From the NCBI RefSeq assembly GCF_040954835.1, contig NC_090709.1, positions 47,066,429 through 47,130,428 of the forward strand: a stretch of DNA of 64,000 nt, read 5' to 3'. The notes below the pieces were generated by a model, which was given only the letters and a program-made list of their open reading frames with translations, was not told the DNA's origin and did not search any database. The translations under genes were made by a program, and so were the position numbers. Of the stretch, positions 9,610 to 21,589 are shown piece after piece. Origin of the DNA: Lepisosteus oculatus (Eukaryota; Chordata; Actinopteri; Semionotiformes; Lepisosteidae). Each line of letters opens with the position of its first letter. The stretch's first letter is position 1.

Positions 9610-10440
9610 CATTTCTCCCTTAACATTTTAAGCTTCGAAGTCTTTAACTAATGTGATACTGGTGTCAACAAGCATACTTTTAGAATTTGATTAAAAGGGA
9701 ATATAATATGGAATTGCGTATCTAAAGAAATTAATAACGATATAATTATATTCATGTACCGCAACACAAGAATAGTACACGCTGTACATTGTCTGTTGAT
9801 AATGTTTCTGTAGTGCTTTTTCAGCACTCTGCATGTGACCTTGCTGGTGGCACTGTGGGTTAGGCTCCTGACTCCTACCTCACATGCTGTGTGTTTGAAT
9901 CCTGCTGGAGTCATGACTTTTTTTTCAACAAACATTTCTTTGAAAAAATAAAACATTTCCCTGGGTCAGAGATTAAATAAAACCTCACTCGCACCAAACA
10001 AATTTATATTTCTAAATATCACAACATGATCGAATTTAAGTCATTTTAATAACGATGAATAGTCACCTATGTGTTACAATATAAACATTTATATTGATTT
10101 AAATCGCGTTTTGATTTAAATCACAAACGCAGGTTTAAATATATGTGTTTTTTGATTCACAATCAGACAAATGCAACATAAATTGATATCTTTGTCTTCT
10201 AAGTATCTTAATAAACTTTCAGCATAGCATTCTCCCCGTTTAGATTTATTTTTCTTGGGATCCTGGGATCAAACATGGAAAGATTAGATTGTAATCGTTT
10301 TTTTTTTTTAAATACATTTTAGAAAAGTGTAATCTATACTAAAAAGTTGTACACCACCTGCTATAAAGATACATATTGTAATACTTTCGGGTTCGGATAG
10401 GACAGACACGAGAACTCAGACTTGCGGAGTTAAAGCAAGT
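9610..10440 (+). repeat. Module F, left-arm copy
   Basis: Present three times: here, mirrored at 52850-53690, and again at 48200-48850 in the right arm in this orientation. Landmarks are CTCCCTTAACATTTTAAGC, AAATTAATAACGATAT, ATCACAACATGATCGAATTT, and ACTCAGACTTGCGGAGTTAA at the end. AT-rich and non-coding. Confidence 0.75.
9832..9915 (+). repeat. tRNA-derived SINE-like fragment
   Basis: Reads TGGTGGCACTGTGGGTTAG, then CTCACATGCTGTGTGTTTGAATCCTGC in two parts, resembling the tRNA-derived head of a dispersed fish repeat (GGTGGC.CAGTGGGTTAG then GTTCGAATCC). Box A- and box B-like blocks are spaced as in a tRNA, but the stems do not fold. Mirrored at 53360-53445. Confidence 0.45.
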
Positions 10441-10540
10441 TAAAGCCTTGATTTTATATATCACCTTTAAAAGTGGCATCTCAAAGCAAAGTAAATACCC
10501 AACACTGATTGTACCAATCTGTCATGCTAATAAAGCACCT

Positions 10541-10590
10541 TGAATTGAGAGAGAGAGAGAAGGGGAGGGCGAGCAAGCGAGAGAGCATAG
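10541..10590 (+). repeat. GA-rich simple repeat
   Basis: Short GAGAGA-rich tract; its mirror is at about 52690-52740. Ordinary microsatellite. Confidence 0.6.
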
Positions 10591-11074
10591 CCAGGACAGA
10601 CAGGCAAATAAGATACACTCCACAGACATTCACAACAGCGACATATCATAAAACATTTGCACATATAGTTAAATTATTATTTGTTTTTCAGGAAGTTAAA
10701 AAAAAAACACTTGAATTACTTATCCAGTCTCTCGAAATAAAATTATTTTTCAAGCAATGCAACTAACGTCGGGCAATGTGTCTTTTTTAATCCAACATTG
10801 ACAGCCACATCTTAAATCTTGTCAGTCAGCTCTTTTTTCTCTATTTGAATTGTGGCAATTCAAACAACCTGGGATAACAAGTGGTCTCAAAGTCACAGAG
10901 CTCACAGAGCTTTCACAACAGATGACAATTCCCTTAGTCCTTCCTTAGTCTTCCTGAAATTGTCAGATTATGAGTGAACAAAAACATTTTATTAAAAATT
11001 TAATAAAAATTATTTTTTAATCGCATATCTAAGGAAATAGCAGTATAACCTTGTTCATGCAGTGGCATGTTACA
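10591..11074. other. Gene-free stretch
   Basis: AT-rich, mirrored at 52200-52690. Nothing recognised beyond A and T runs. Confidence 0.45.
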
Positions 11075-11445
11075 TTATTAATTTGGGTGTCTCCTCTTGC
11101 CAGAAAGCTCTAAATTGCATTTTGAGTTCGGTTTTTGACTTTTTTTAAATTGCAACCCATAAATAAAGCTGATACTGTTTAGACTTTTAATTATTTTAAA
11201 CTGTATTACAGCAGCACAATGCAACGTAAATTGCAAAAATGCACTTGGAATCTGTCCAAGCCCTGCTTTGTCAGGCATTTTCTTTTACTGTAATGGACAT
11301 AAAAACTCCCTTGCTTTTAACAGAGTGTTTTATAATATCTAACTACGAAAATTATTTAAACTGCTACACTTATCATTCAACCAGAGCTCAAAATATCACA
11401 AGGATCCTCAAGAGCACAGCAAAGACTGTATTAAAAGTATACTAG
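11075..11445 (+). repeat. Module G, left-arm copy
   Basis: The part from about 11240 to 11440 (ACTTGGAATCTGTCCAAGCC, through AACTACGAAAATTATTTAAA, to AGAGCACAGCAAAGACTGT) occurs again at 47865-48065 in the same orientation and inverted at 51858-52050. Non-coding. The copy near 51858 received an LTR insertion at its ACAG/CTGT. Confidence 0.75.
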
Positions 11446-11469
11446 TGACAAATTAGTATACTTTAGATC

Positions 11470-11945
11470 TTTTTTTCTGATACGGGGAAAATCTGATCAT
11501 GTTTCTCTATAACAATAAAAAAAACATTATTTTACATATCACCTTTATGTGATATCACCTTAAGGACAGCACATACAAGTGTAAATTGCACAATGGACCG
11601 CGCATATAAATTTAAAATAGTCTTCTTTAGGTGTGAGGGCAGGAGTGGATCGCAGAAGGCATAATCAGCAAATTAGGAAAACAAAGAACAGGACAGGTGA
11701 GACGTGTATCCAGAGAGCGGGTGATCAGAAAAAGGAACAGCTGTTATGCCCAGGTTTTACGCTCTCTCTGCTGAATGAATAAAAGCATTTTATTAAAAAT
11801 TATTAAAGCGTTTGTCTGGGTATTTACTTTGTAATCTGTGGTTTCCATCTACTGTATTGCTTTGAGATGCCACTTTTAAAGGTGATATGTAAAATAAAGT
11901 TTTTTATTATTGTTATAGAGAAACATGATCAGATTTTCCCTGGTT
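11470..11945. repeat. Fold-back of two L2-tail fragments
   Basis: About 75 bp at 11470-11545 (GAAACATGATC-rich, then TATCACCTTTA) is inverted at 11875-11945 (AAAGGTGATATGTAAAATAA, then GAAACATGATCAGATTTTCC). The loop is about 330 bp. The arms include the L2 LINE tail consensus (GAGATGCCACTTTTAAAGGT), so two tails seem to sit head to head. Mirrored at 49885-50360. Confidence 0.6.
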
Positions 11946-12649
11946 CAGAATAAAGACGATTAAAATCTGTAATCTTTCCACTTGTATGTCATCGGAAAAT
12001 ACAAGAAGTTTCTGCTTTGTGTAAGGATTGTATCAAAAAGTAATCTAACTGGTGAGAAAGCTGTGCTGCTCAAAGCGCTTTACAGGATAAAAACAATAAC
12101 AACAATAGTGTTAGGCTGGGCAAACGATTTTTTTATTGAAATACAAAATGAGATATAATGATGTGTTCCGGCTAAGACATTAACAAGTACAACCCCCCTC
12201 TCTGCGGGAGTGCTGGCTGTGACGAATTAAACCGGTTTCACAGGTATTTTCAAAGTAGAAGGGGGCAAGATTTCCAGCGAAAGACACCTCCCCCCTCCAA
12301 AAGTACATTACTTACTAGTTAAGAAAGCTAGGCTCCTCAATGAAATCGCTTTAACATGCTAATGCGTTGGTGTAACAGTCCGGGCGTGGCAAGCTTCTAA
12401 TGTCAACCCGACTACGGCAAAAGGAACCCTTCTTTCATTGGAAGACAATGAACATATTCTAGCCCTAACTGAATTAATAGCAAACATGGTTTACATAAAA
12501 TACATTTTTCCAAGAAAGTTTAGTCTTTGTCACTAATGAAACCACTAAATAAAGACATAAATATATTTTCATTCCTTCCAGAGGAGCGCATGAAAACGAG
12601 TTTCCATCTGCGCCATTCTCACTCCTTCTCTGCTATTGTCACAGCTCCT
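11946..12649. other. Gene-free stretch up to Gypsy element
   Basis: Mirrors 49263-49860 plus 45600-45687. It contains another L2-tail-like piece (CAAAGCGCTTTACAGGATAA at about 12070). Around 12565-12580 the two right-arm parts, 3.6 kb apart there, are directly joined. Confidence 0.5.
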
Positions 12650-15600
12650 CCTTGTGCACGACCAACACAAGGAGGCGCTGGCACACTCTGGCGAAGACCT
12701 GGGATTCGAAGTTACGCCCCTGGTCACTGTGTAACTCCTCCGGCACCCCTAGCCTGGCAAACATCCCCTCCAGCAGTGCATCGGCCACGGTGGGGGCACT
12801 CTGGTCCGGGAGGGCATAGGCCTCCGGCCACTTTGTAAAATAGTCCACCACCACCAGGACATAGCAGTTTCCAGCCTCAGTGCGCGGAAACTGGCCCAAA
12901 ACGTCAACCCCCACCTGCTCCATAGGAGTCCCCACCTGGTGTTGTTGGAGGGGGGCTCCTTCTGGGCCACGGGCACCGCACACGTTCAGCAATACCGCTC
13001 CATGTCCCAGTGGCAAAGACCCCAATAAGAAGTTTTTTTTACAGCCGAAATGCCCCACGCCCGGCTGGCCGTGCACCACTCGTGCAGGACCTCCATCTAT
13101 CACACCATCTGCCCCTCTGGCTCCTTAAAGTGGAGCAGCCAGGTGAGGGACACATGGTCGGTCCTCAACTGGAATTGGGTCCTGAACAGGCACGGCCTGA
13201 AGTGGCGGACCGCCACCATCACCGCCAGCAGCTCACGACGGGTCACGCAGTAGTTCCGTTCAGCCTTATTCAAAACCCGACTGTAGTAGGCAACTACCTG
13301 CTCCCCATCTGGCCCCTCCTGCGCCAACACCGCGTCCAACTCCGAGACACTCGCGTCGGTATCCAGGATATACGGTAACCACGGATCGGGGTAGGCCAGC
13401 ACGGGGACCCCCACCAGAGCTTCACGTAACCGGCTGAAAGCCATCTCGCAGCCCGAGTTCAAGTCGAAACGGCGGCCCTTATCGGTGAGGCGGTGCAGCG
13501 GGGGAGCGATGCTGGCAAAGTCCCGGACAAACCTCCGGTAATACGAAGCCAACCCCAGAAAGCTGCGCAGCTCCGCGACAGTGCGGGGGGTCGGCCAACC
13601 CCTCATTTAGGCGACCTTACCTGGGTCTGTAGCCACCCCTCACAGTCCAACAACATGTCCCAGGAAGGTCACCTCCTGCCTCAGGAGCTCACACTTGCGG
13701 GGATTGAGCCTCAGGCCAGCACGGCGGATGCAGGCCAGCACCGCCTGGAGGTTCGTCAAGGCCTGGTCGAAACCCTGGGCATGAACCAGCAGATCGTCCA
13801 GATACAGCACACACTGGTTCCACGGGACCGATGCCAGCACCCTCTCCATCAGCCTCTTGAAAGTAAACTGCCAGAGGCTTCGAGCGAGTGGTACCTGCCA
13901 GTAGCCACAGCGGAGGTCAAGGGAGCTGAACCAGGTCGACCCGGTGATGTAGTCCTTGGCATCGTCTATCCTCGTCAGGGGGTAGGAATCCTTCCAGGTG
14001 ACCTCGTTCAGCTTGCGGTAGTTTACGCAGAACCTCCACGAGCCTTCTTTTTTTTGGACCAGTACAGCTGGCGCCGAGGGCTCGCAGAGGGCTTAATCAC
14101 TCCCGCTGCGGCCATCTCCCGGATCTTTTTCTCGGCGGCGGTCCGCTTGGCGTGAGCCATGCGTCCAGTTGGGATGCGGATGGCAGAGGGTCTCCAGTCT
14201 CGATGTCGTGTTGGTAGAGGTCCTCAACGCCGCGCCTCGCTTCCACGCAACCGCCGCCGCCGACTCAGGGGCAGGATCCGGCACGCTCGCTCCCCGGCTC
14301 ACAGGCCCGGTCTGCCACCGCCGCCACTGACTCTTTTTCCCCCGGCTCCGGCAAGCCCGTGTCCCTCAGCCTTCGCCGGGTCTGCCCTCCACCTGGTGAA
14401 GTTGCTCCCCCTGCCACACCAACTCCTGCCGGCCCAAGTCCAAACTGGCCCCCACTCGCTGCAGTAGGTCCAGCCCCAGAATGCAGTCCTCCTGGATGGG
14501 TGCGAGGTAGCAGGGGTGGCGCACCATCGCTGCACCTAGATGAAAGGCAAGCACCTGTTTCCCCCGCACTACGGCGAGCTGTCCCATCACAGTCCTTAGC
14601 CGCAGGCTGGAGGCCTCTCATCCTGGGGGGTTGGTGCCCTCGGTGTCGGGGAGGATGCCCGGCCGGAGTAGGGTTACCGATGAACCCGTGTCGAGCAGGG
14701 CCAGGCAGGGTTGGTCCTCGATTCGTTTCGGCACTGGAGGTACAGGCTATAGCCGACTCGCCCCACAGTGGTGTGAGGGGTGCCGGTCTTCACAGCGCTC
14801 TCCGGAGAGGGGGTTGAGGTGTTCAAGGGCGGCCGTCCCCGCGCTGAGCCGACCCGTTCCCGTTTCCCGACACTGATCGCAGAGTGCGAGGTTTGGGTGC
14901 CCAGCAGAACCGGGCTCAGTGTCGTCTCTTCCCGCTGCGGTCGCAAAACAGCGTGCGGGGCTGTTCCGCGGGGGTTGCTGCACGGGCTGGCTTCTCTTCC
15001 CCCTTGCTGGACTCCTCCGTCTGTGTGGGAATCGCTGGTCAGCTCTGGCAGGGAGGGTATCTTCTCTTTGGGGCATCCACTGGGCGGGAGTAGCAGGCAG
15101 TCGCCCCAATTCTACCGGCATGTCCACTACTGGATAGCCCTGGTAAGGGCTGTGGCCACCTGTCGCACCCAGGAGTTGCTCAGGCTCCCTATGTGCGCTG
15201 CCGATGGGTTCTGTCTCTTTTAGAGTCAGACAGCACTTGACAGAATCGGCTAATGTCTGCCAAGATTTGTCCATCCTGCCCGCTTCTGACACCAATGTAG
15301 CATTTACAGGTTTTTCTCAGAACAAAGGACCAGTGGAGATGCATTTAACAAACCAAGCAATAGCTTTATTCTTTAACAACCACAAAACCAAACACAGCAT
15401 ATACATGCACATGAGGAGACTGACAGAACACGTACACATCTTTAGGGTGGTAATTACTTAACAACACGCTATATACTTATAAGACTACACAGGGCACTAG
15501 AACTACTAGGACATTATTTACACAGGTAGGGTCAGCCGCTGGTCACCGTGCTGACCATCAGACTCTCCCCGGCTACAACTCCCAGCATGCCCAGCGGTAC

Positions 15601-15650
15601 TATGCACGCCTAGGGGCGCTTCCTCCTCACCACCAGGCGAGGGCGTTACA
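12640..15650 (-). mobile_element. Ty3/Gypsy element, left copy, fossil
   Basis: Fossil LTR retroelement on the minus strand. One LTR is at 15296-15650. Pieces of gag and protease (LLDTGS-type, about 14690-14720), reverse transcriptase (about 13640-13980), RNase H (about 13100-13600) and integrase (about 12640-12960) follow in the order of a Ty3/Gypsy pol. It is GC-rich against AT-rich surroundings. It is incomplete at its 3' end, has no second LTR and has several breaks. The same element is in the right arm, so it was inserted before the palindrome formed. Confidence 0.92.
15296..15650 (-). repeat. Gypsy LTR, left copy
   Basis: 355 bp beginning TGTAACGCCCTCGCC and ending AATGCTACA on the minus strand. 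It is followed by TTGGTGTCAGAAGCGG, the usual place of a primer-binding region. An AATAAAG signal lies inside. Mirror copy at 40614-40968, same length. Confidence 0.88.
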
Positions 15651-17289
15651 ATATATATTTATATTTTTTCTCTGGTTCTCAGCAGTATCATTGGGCTGAA
15701 CTCCAGTTAAATGCTTGTCTTAGAAAGATCAAAAGTGAGCGAGGGAAGATGGGTGGAGATTAATGGAAGTTATAAAGGCAATGGGTTGGCTCTGCTTAAG
15801 CTTCATTCAGACCTTATTAGGGCAAACTCTATGGGTCAATTGCATCGAACTGAAAGTAGCATACTAACAGGAGTTCAACCCGTGCTTAGAACGCAGATGC
15901 CGTCTAAACTTGTGCTCCACCTTAAGTCCAATTGCAACAAACTTTGCTGCTGTGCTTAGTCCGCAGTGCCGAACTTAACCTGTTCTCAATTGCAATGAAC
16001 ACAAAGTAACAACTGCAGCACTCCAGAGTAACTAATGTAGCGGACTAATTTAAACTGTCTTCATATGGCTTAGCACCGTACTCAGTGTAATGCAGGATTG
16101 CATTAGAAGGCTCACAAATATAGTGGAAATAATCCGTTGCTTGGAAATGTATTGGAATATTAATTAAAATTGCTTTACACTCATACCATATTTATTAATA
16201 ATGAAGTTTATTAATGTGTGTATTTACAGAAGTGTCATTTACTATTTATGTTTAATGTCAATCATTACTAGTAGCTGTGAGCTTTAAGATATGCTAGGAA
16301 GTGAAGAGAACAGAACAGAGCAAATGGTTATATAAATAGAGTGGGAGCTTTTAATATGTTCTATAAAATTTGGGAGTCAACTGAATAGATTTGCTAAGTA
16401 TTTTATTGTGATGGGTCTCTGTATTTGTGGTTATCAGTGGAAAGCAGGGATAATAAGGAAATGGGTGGCACCCAAGCACATGTTAAAGAAAAAAACTTGG
16501 CTTCTTAAAAGTGATTATGATAGCCACAGGACAGAAGAGACAGTGCACTGTGGTCCAATAATGACTGTGTTGAAACAGCCAGAGTGTGCTGCATGCCATG
16601 GAGATGGAAAAGGTAGCTCATCCCAGTCAATCGCAAGGTTGTGTAGGACTGCACATGACCTGATGATGATGGTGCTGGCTCTTGATGGACTGGTATACAA
16701 ACCAAATGACAGCCAAGCAAAGCGTTAGTTGTTTTACAATTCCGAAAGATTGTTCAAAGTGGCTTCTTGCATTTTTATGACTCCTGTTATAGTGCTTCTC
16801 TTGTAATGTTGTAGGATTGTGCACAGGTGTCAGAAGATATAGTCATAAAGAATAACCACAGGCAAAACAACATGCCAGCTTGCTCTTCCCTACTTTGAAA
16901 GGAAGATATTGGAACTGATTAAAGAACTTAACTTGAAATGTAAGCTCCTACTGACACAGGAGAGAGAGTTCTGAAAAGTAAGCACAAGGCACACTGTGGA
17001 TAAATAAATGTATTAATTTAAAAAAAGAAATACTGAGAAGGTCAGAGGAACAATAATTGTTGTATTTATTTGCTCAGGTAGTTTTATAAGTTTAACTTTC
17101 AGTAAAGTTCTGTTAAAAATAAAACTGGTCATTAGTTGGCGTCTTTTGTAATGATTTAGCAATAGTGACATGTCGGCTTGTTCGACTGGAATGTTAAACA
17201 AAATTAATACAGTAGCGTCCTGTCTCAAGTGTACAGCTGCAGTTCTCGTTTGTTTCGTGACTAATTGCAATTGCATTAGTCTGTGTAAA
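15651..17289. other. Non-coding block, nearly identical between arms
   Basis: Mirrors 38976-40613. Over 15711-15959 I find no difference from the mirror sequence, against several percent elsewhere. Open frames of 82 and 106 codons occur, but frames also run on the other strand and match no family. I see no element here. Confidence 0.55.
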
Positions 17290-18165
17290 AAAAGACTTCT
17301 GCAGCTCCAGTGGTGCGATCGAACTCATGCTGAGATTGAGTTCAAGCCTCACCTGGAGCAGTGTGGCCTATATTTTCAACTATTTAAACTAACTGACCAG
17401 TTTAGGTCCTGTTAAGTATTTGCTGGAGATCAGGTCTAAATTAACATGAAAGGAACAAGTAAAGGTTTGTTCCTTGTCAGACCTGAAGAAGGCTCCAAAG
17501 CTCAAACATTGTTTGCTTCTCTTTTCAGCATGGAATAAAATTTTACTTGTTCCTATGCAGTCCACACATGCTGACACAGCTCCCTACTTAAATTACCATC
17601 AGCAATGGACCTCCAGCAGACCTATACACAAATATATGAGAGAGGTCTACTGAAACGAGAGGAGCACGATGGAGTACCGAAGACTTGAAAAAGCACTCAC
17701 TTTTCTGTGTTTTTGTTGTTACCCAGATTTGTTTTTAATGTTCTTTTTCTCTTTGTTTTGAAGTTGTTCTGTTTTTTTTTTCTTTTTTGTAGGTGTTAGA
17801 CTACTACAGGGATTTACCTAGGTTCTATTAAGACTTCTTTTATCAAAACATATTTTATTAATAAAAGCGTGATTTCTTAATAATCAACTTTAATGTTATC
17901 TTTATTAGTAGCTGTATTACAGGTAATGCATGCACAGCCTTTATTATGCTATAGTGAATTTTCAGGTATCCCATGGAGGGAAGAGAACTGAAATTAAGGA
18001 AATACTTATTTAAAGGGGTCTTAAAGTCTTAAAAGTGTTCTGTCACATCTGGGTGTTAATTGAATAGATTTGTTGTATTATTTCATATGATTTGACTCTA
18101 CACTTGTGTTTCTCAGGAGACAGCAGTAATATTGGGGATTTGCGGGTACAGATAATAAATTATAC
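17290..18165 (+). repeat. Inner inverted repeat, copy A
   Basis: Starts at the anticodon-less tRNA-Ile and runs to the block ATATTGGGGATTTGCGG. It is inverted at 20455-21535 in the same arm and appears in the right arm as 38100-38975 and 34735-35815. Landmarks are ATATATGAGAGAGGTCTACT, CCCAGATTTGTTTTTAATGT and GGTAATGCATGCACAG. The four copies form a nested palindrome. Confidence 0.82.
17304..17360 (+). pseudogene. tRNA-Ile mini-copy lacking the anticodon arm
   Basis: 57 nt. The acceptor GCTCCAG/CTGGAGC with its A73 and the T arm (TTCAAGC loop) match tRNA-Ile(TAT) at 21430-21523, but about 35 nt covering part of the D arm, the 5' anticodon stem, the anticodon and most of the intron are gone. 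It is identical to its mirror copy at 38904-38960 over all 57 nt. Box B survives and box A is partial. Confidence 0.85.
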
Positions 18166-18173
18166 TATACAAG

Positions 18174-19563
18174 TGTAGAGGTTTGATGGGTTTACTGAGA
18201 CAATTATTAATTGTAGCAGTAATCACGAGGTTGTTCGTTGTGGTTTTTAGAAAATCAATCGTCAGAACAACTAACAACGCACACACGGGTTCAATACACG
18301 AGATACATTTATTCATATAAATTGTGCACCAAACATATACTAGTCTGCCTGGATACGAGCAGCAGACCTTACTGTGAGGGTTATCAATATACAAAGTATA
18401 TAATCTCGAAGAGATGCAAACACAAAGAGATACACAACAGAGAATATATGTCAATATATATCGTTCGGTTACCAAATCGCTAATCAGTGTTATTACCCAC
18501 TGTTACTCTAAACTCGGAAGTAAATACATTACTCATGAATTAAATTGATAACAACTTGTGTTGAGGTACAATTGAATTCTCAAGACGCAATGTAGAACAT
18601 GGGGTTTACTTATCCACTGTGTATGGATTTGGAATTTCCCAACACAAACACCAAACCAGCTGACAGGCTCTGTTGCAGCCTCAGTCCCAGCGGTTGTCCA
18701 ATGGGCGTTGTCCCGGCGTCCTCTGGCTACTGGCCAACCAGTCGAGGTGCAGCTCGGAGTAGGACGGGCGGAGGAATCTGACTGCGGCGCGCAGGGCAGT
18801 CGTTGCTCCGAGGGGATCTACCAGCAGTCCGGCTGGCTGGTAGAAAGTCTCTATGCACTATGCACTCTATGCAGTGTGACGGCTAGTCCTCACAAGTCAC
18901 TCTTTTGCCCAGGAAGAAGCTGGTTCGTTCCCGGTCCAGCGCTGCTTCTGAATAAGCTATTCAGGTTGTCGACGAGGGTCCAACTGTGGGCTGCCGTTGA
19001 TCAAGCGGAGCGTTCACGTTGGTAGAATTCTGAGTACGTACAGGATCCTCGGCCCCGCGCTTAGAACAAAGTCCAAGTCCCTTTGCAGACAACAGCCTTT
19101 GTCACGTGATTGTCTCTGAGGATGCGCGAAAATGGCCAAGGAGAGCCCTGATCTGAGCTTGCGCTCCCTTTTTGACCAAGACACAGATGTGTTCTGATTG
19201 GTTGAGAGTTTGGCGGGCATTGGAGACCCACATGGTGTTACCACACCCTGCCAGTCTCTAATTGGTTGATCAAGGTGAGATACGAGTCACATACTCCTGA
19301 CACTTAGGAATGCAGTCCAGATGTCCATTTGGCACTCCCTAGACAGATAGGCGCCAATGGATGACCATTGATCATGATAGCCAGGCTTATCTAAGTGCAT
19401 CCCCGTTTGGGAGCTGTCCCTTATCAAAAGAAAACATCTTAAATCAGCCTGCATGAATACTTTCTCTGTGGCTGAACCACAGAGATGGAGAGTGAGATGG
19501 GGCCTCATTAAGGAAAGTACAGCAACGCTTAATTCTGTCTTATTACCAAGCATTGCTGCTACA
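18174..19563 (-). repeat. Large solo LTR-like element, left copy, fossil
   Basis: 1390 bp on the minus strand starting TGTAGCAGCAATGC and ending AACCTCTACA. It is related to 50411-51857 and mirrored at 36699-38090. No internal retroelement genes lie beside it, so it looks like a solo LTR. The family is unassigned, and I see no clear target duplication. Its inner end lies within 10 bp of the inner inverted-repeat boundary. Confidence 0.75.
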
Positions 19564-20454
19564 ACTGCTTAAATTCAAACTAAACAGGACTATGGGAATG
19601 AGATTTGATTTCGAACTGGGTTTTAAATAAATAGGACCGCTGCACTACATTGTGCTTTATGTAAGACAAAAGGTGGGCTTCCTGTGTTTTCGATAACTCA
19701 GTTGTAAGAGCGGAGGAATATAGTGGAAACAGCTGGGAACTCTTTGTTCTCTGGTTTGAATTTGGCTGGAAGAAAGCTGTTTTTTATGTTCTTTAATCAA
19801 AAAGTGAAAATTTGTCGTTCACTTAGTTGTCTTATTTTCTAGGCTTGTAGACTCCTCACTCTTCCTAAAAGAAAGTGCTGCAGATAAAGATACAGTAGTT
19901 GTCGGAAGTTTGTTCAGTGGTAGAGCACATACAGGCTGTATGTGGTTGTTTTCAATCGCCGGCGTCTCCACTCTGGATTTCTTCCTAAGCGCGATATCTT
20001 TCCTTACTTGTGTGTGAATTTCAGCGCGACACATAAACCCCTTTGTCTGTTTTATAAAGATTATATTTTAAATCAGTTAAAACAAAAAAGTACCTATTAC
20101 ATACACGTAGAAAACACATGTATCTAATTTGAAAATTTGGGCAATGTATTACTAGTAGTGGAGCTGAGCTCACAGAAGAGCAGTTGATATTGTTAAACCA
20201 CGTATTATTTTTAAATGACGCTACTAAGCACTGGCACGGTGTTAGTGCAGTCCTACCCAAGCTTTCTATCGACTGGATGAGTCTCCTGTTCCATCTCCAA
20301 TTCTTTCCGCACATTTCGCCTGTTTCACCACCATTATGATTAGACTATAGCCACTAATACGAGAATACTGTTCTGAAAGACTGTCTTAAATAATAATGTT
20401 GAAAAGGGTAATGATAAGAGTTTTTTTTCATTAAGGTAACCATACATTTGCCTG
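19564..20454. other. Non-coding centre of the inner inverted repeat
   Basis: Mirrors 35816-36698. It contains a tRNA-Ala-like remnant at 19903-19970. The open frame at 20021-20314 is kept in the mirror copy with a few replacements, but it reads through AT-rich DNA, has no family resemblance and I do not call it a gene. Confidence 0.5.
19903..19970 (+). pseudogene. tRNA-Ala-like remnant
   Basis: TTCAGTGGTAGAGCACATAC resembles the D arm and anticodon 5' stem of tRNA-Ala, and TTCAATCGCC then GGCGTCTCCA its T loop and acceptor end. The acceptor 5' strand is not recognisable and the T stem does not pair. The mirror copy 36291-36358 is worse. tRNA-Cys is a possible alternative. Confidence 0.4.
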
Positions 20455-21535
20455 TATAGTACAACTTATTATCTGTATCCGCAAATCCCCAATATTAATG
20501 CTGTCTCCTGAGAAACACAAGTGTAGAGTCAAATAATATTACAACAAATCTATTCAATTAACACCCCTATGTGACAGAACACATTTAAGACTTACACCCC
20601 TTTTAAATATGTATTTCCTTCATTTCAGTTCTCTCCCCGGGATATCTGAAAATTCATTATAGTATAATAAAGTCTGTGCATGCATTACCTGTAATACAGC
20701 TACTAATAAAGATAACATTAAAGTTGATTATTAAGATATTACACTTTTATTAATAAAATAAGTATTGATAAAATTCCTTGTGAATAATTGTAGTGTCTGG
20801 AAAGCAATTGTTCATTACTTAATGACGATATTATTTCCACTACATTCAGGACAGTTCCAATGTAATCTATTGTTCCACTTCATCTGCTTAGTCTCCTACT
20901 TTAGTAACATCTAATGGGGAGCAGCTGTTATTTTAGGTTTGTTGCAATTGAGAACAGGTTTGCTACAGAGCTGCTGACAAATTTCAGCAGCCAGTTTGTT
21001 GCAACTGACCCGTTGTAGCTACCAATCAGAAAAAAAACCAAACGCAACAACTTCAAAAGAAAAAGAACATTAAAAACAAATCTGGGGAACAACATAAACA
21101 CAGAATCTAATGCGAGAGCTTTATCAAGTCTTCAGTGCTCCTCTTGTCTCAGTAGACCTCTCTCATATATTTATGTACAGGTCAACTGGAGGTACACAGC
21201 TGATAGAAATTTAAGTAGGGAGCTGCATCACAGCATGCGTGGGCTGCAAATGGAAAAGTATAGGTTTATTCCATGCTGAAAATAGAAGTAAACACAACGT
21301 TTCAGCTGTGGAGCCTTCTTCGATTGTGACTCGAAATAAATCTTTACTTGTTCGTTTGATGTTAATTTATCTCCATCAAATACCTAACACTATCTAAACT
21401 CGAAAGTTGCTCTCAGTAGCTAAGGACACTGCTCCAGGTGAGGCTTGAACTCACAACCTCGGCATGACTCCGCTGTGCACTGCTGTATAAGTACCGCGCG
21501 CTGACCGATTGCGCCACTGGAGCTGTGCAAGTCGT
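20455..21535 (-). repeat. Inner inverted repeat, copy B
   Basis: Inverted partner of 17290-18165, running from CCGCAAATCCCCAATATTA to the tRNA-Ile(TAT) gene at its outer end. It is more complete than copy A because it keeps the whole tRNA. Mirrored at 34735-35815. Confidence 0.82.
21430..21523 (-). tRNA. tRNA-Ile(TAT) with intron, intact left copy
   Basis: 94 nt with the acceptor GCTCCAG/CTGGAGC, discriminator A, D arm GGCGCAATCGGTCAGC, anticodon stem CGGTA/TGCCG, anticodon TAT and T arm GTGAG/CTCAC. An intron of about 20 nt follows position 37, as is usual for vertebrate tRNA-Ile(TAT). All stems pair. No run of four T lies within about 30 nt downstream, so the terminator is not obvious. The mirror copy 34744-34837 has lost its acceptor stem. 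Confidence 0.95.
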
Positions 21536-21589
21536 GCTCCTCATACAGACTGACGCTGCAGAAACACAGGGTGAAAACGGTTTCGGTTC

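Noticed and set aside
13493-14155. 220-codon open frame on the plus strand, and other long frames at 14359-15223
   Set aside because: They are shadows of the GC-rich Gypsy fossil, whose pol motifs are all on the minus strand here.
18926-18945. GGTTCGTTCCCGG as a tRNA T arm
   Set aside because: It lies inside the large LTR and no other tRNA arm is present around it.
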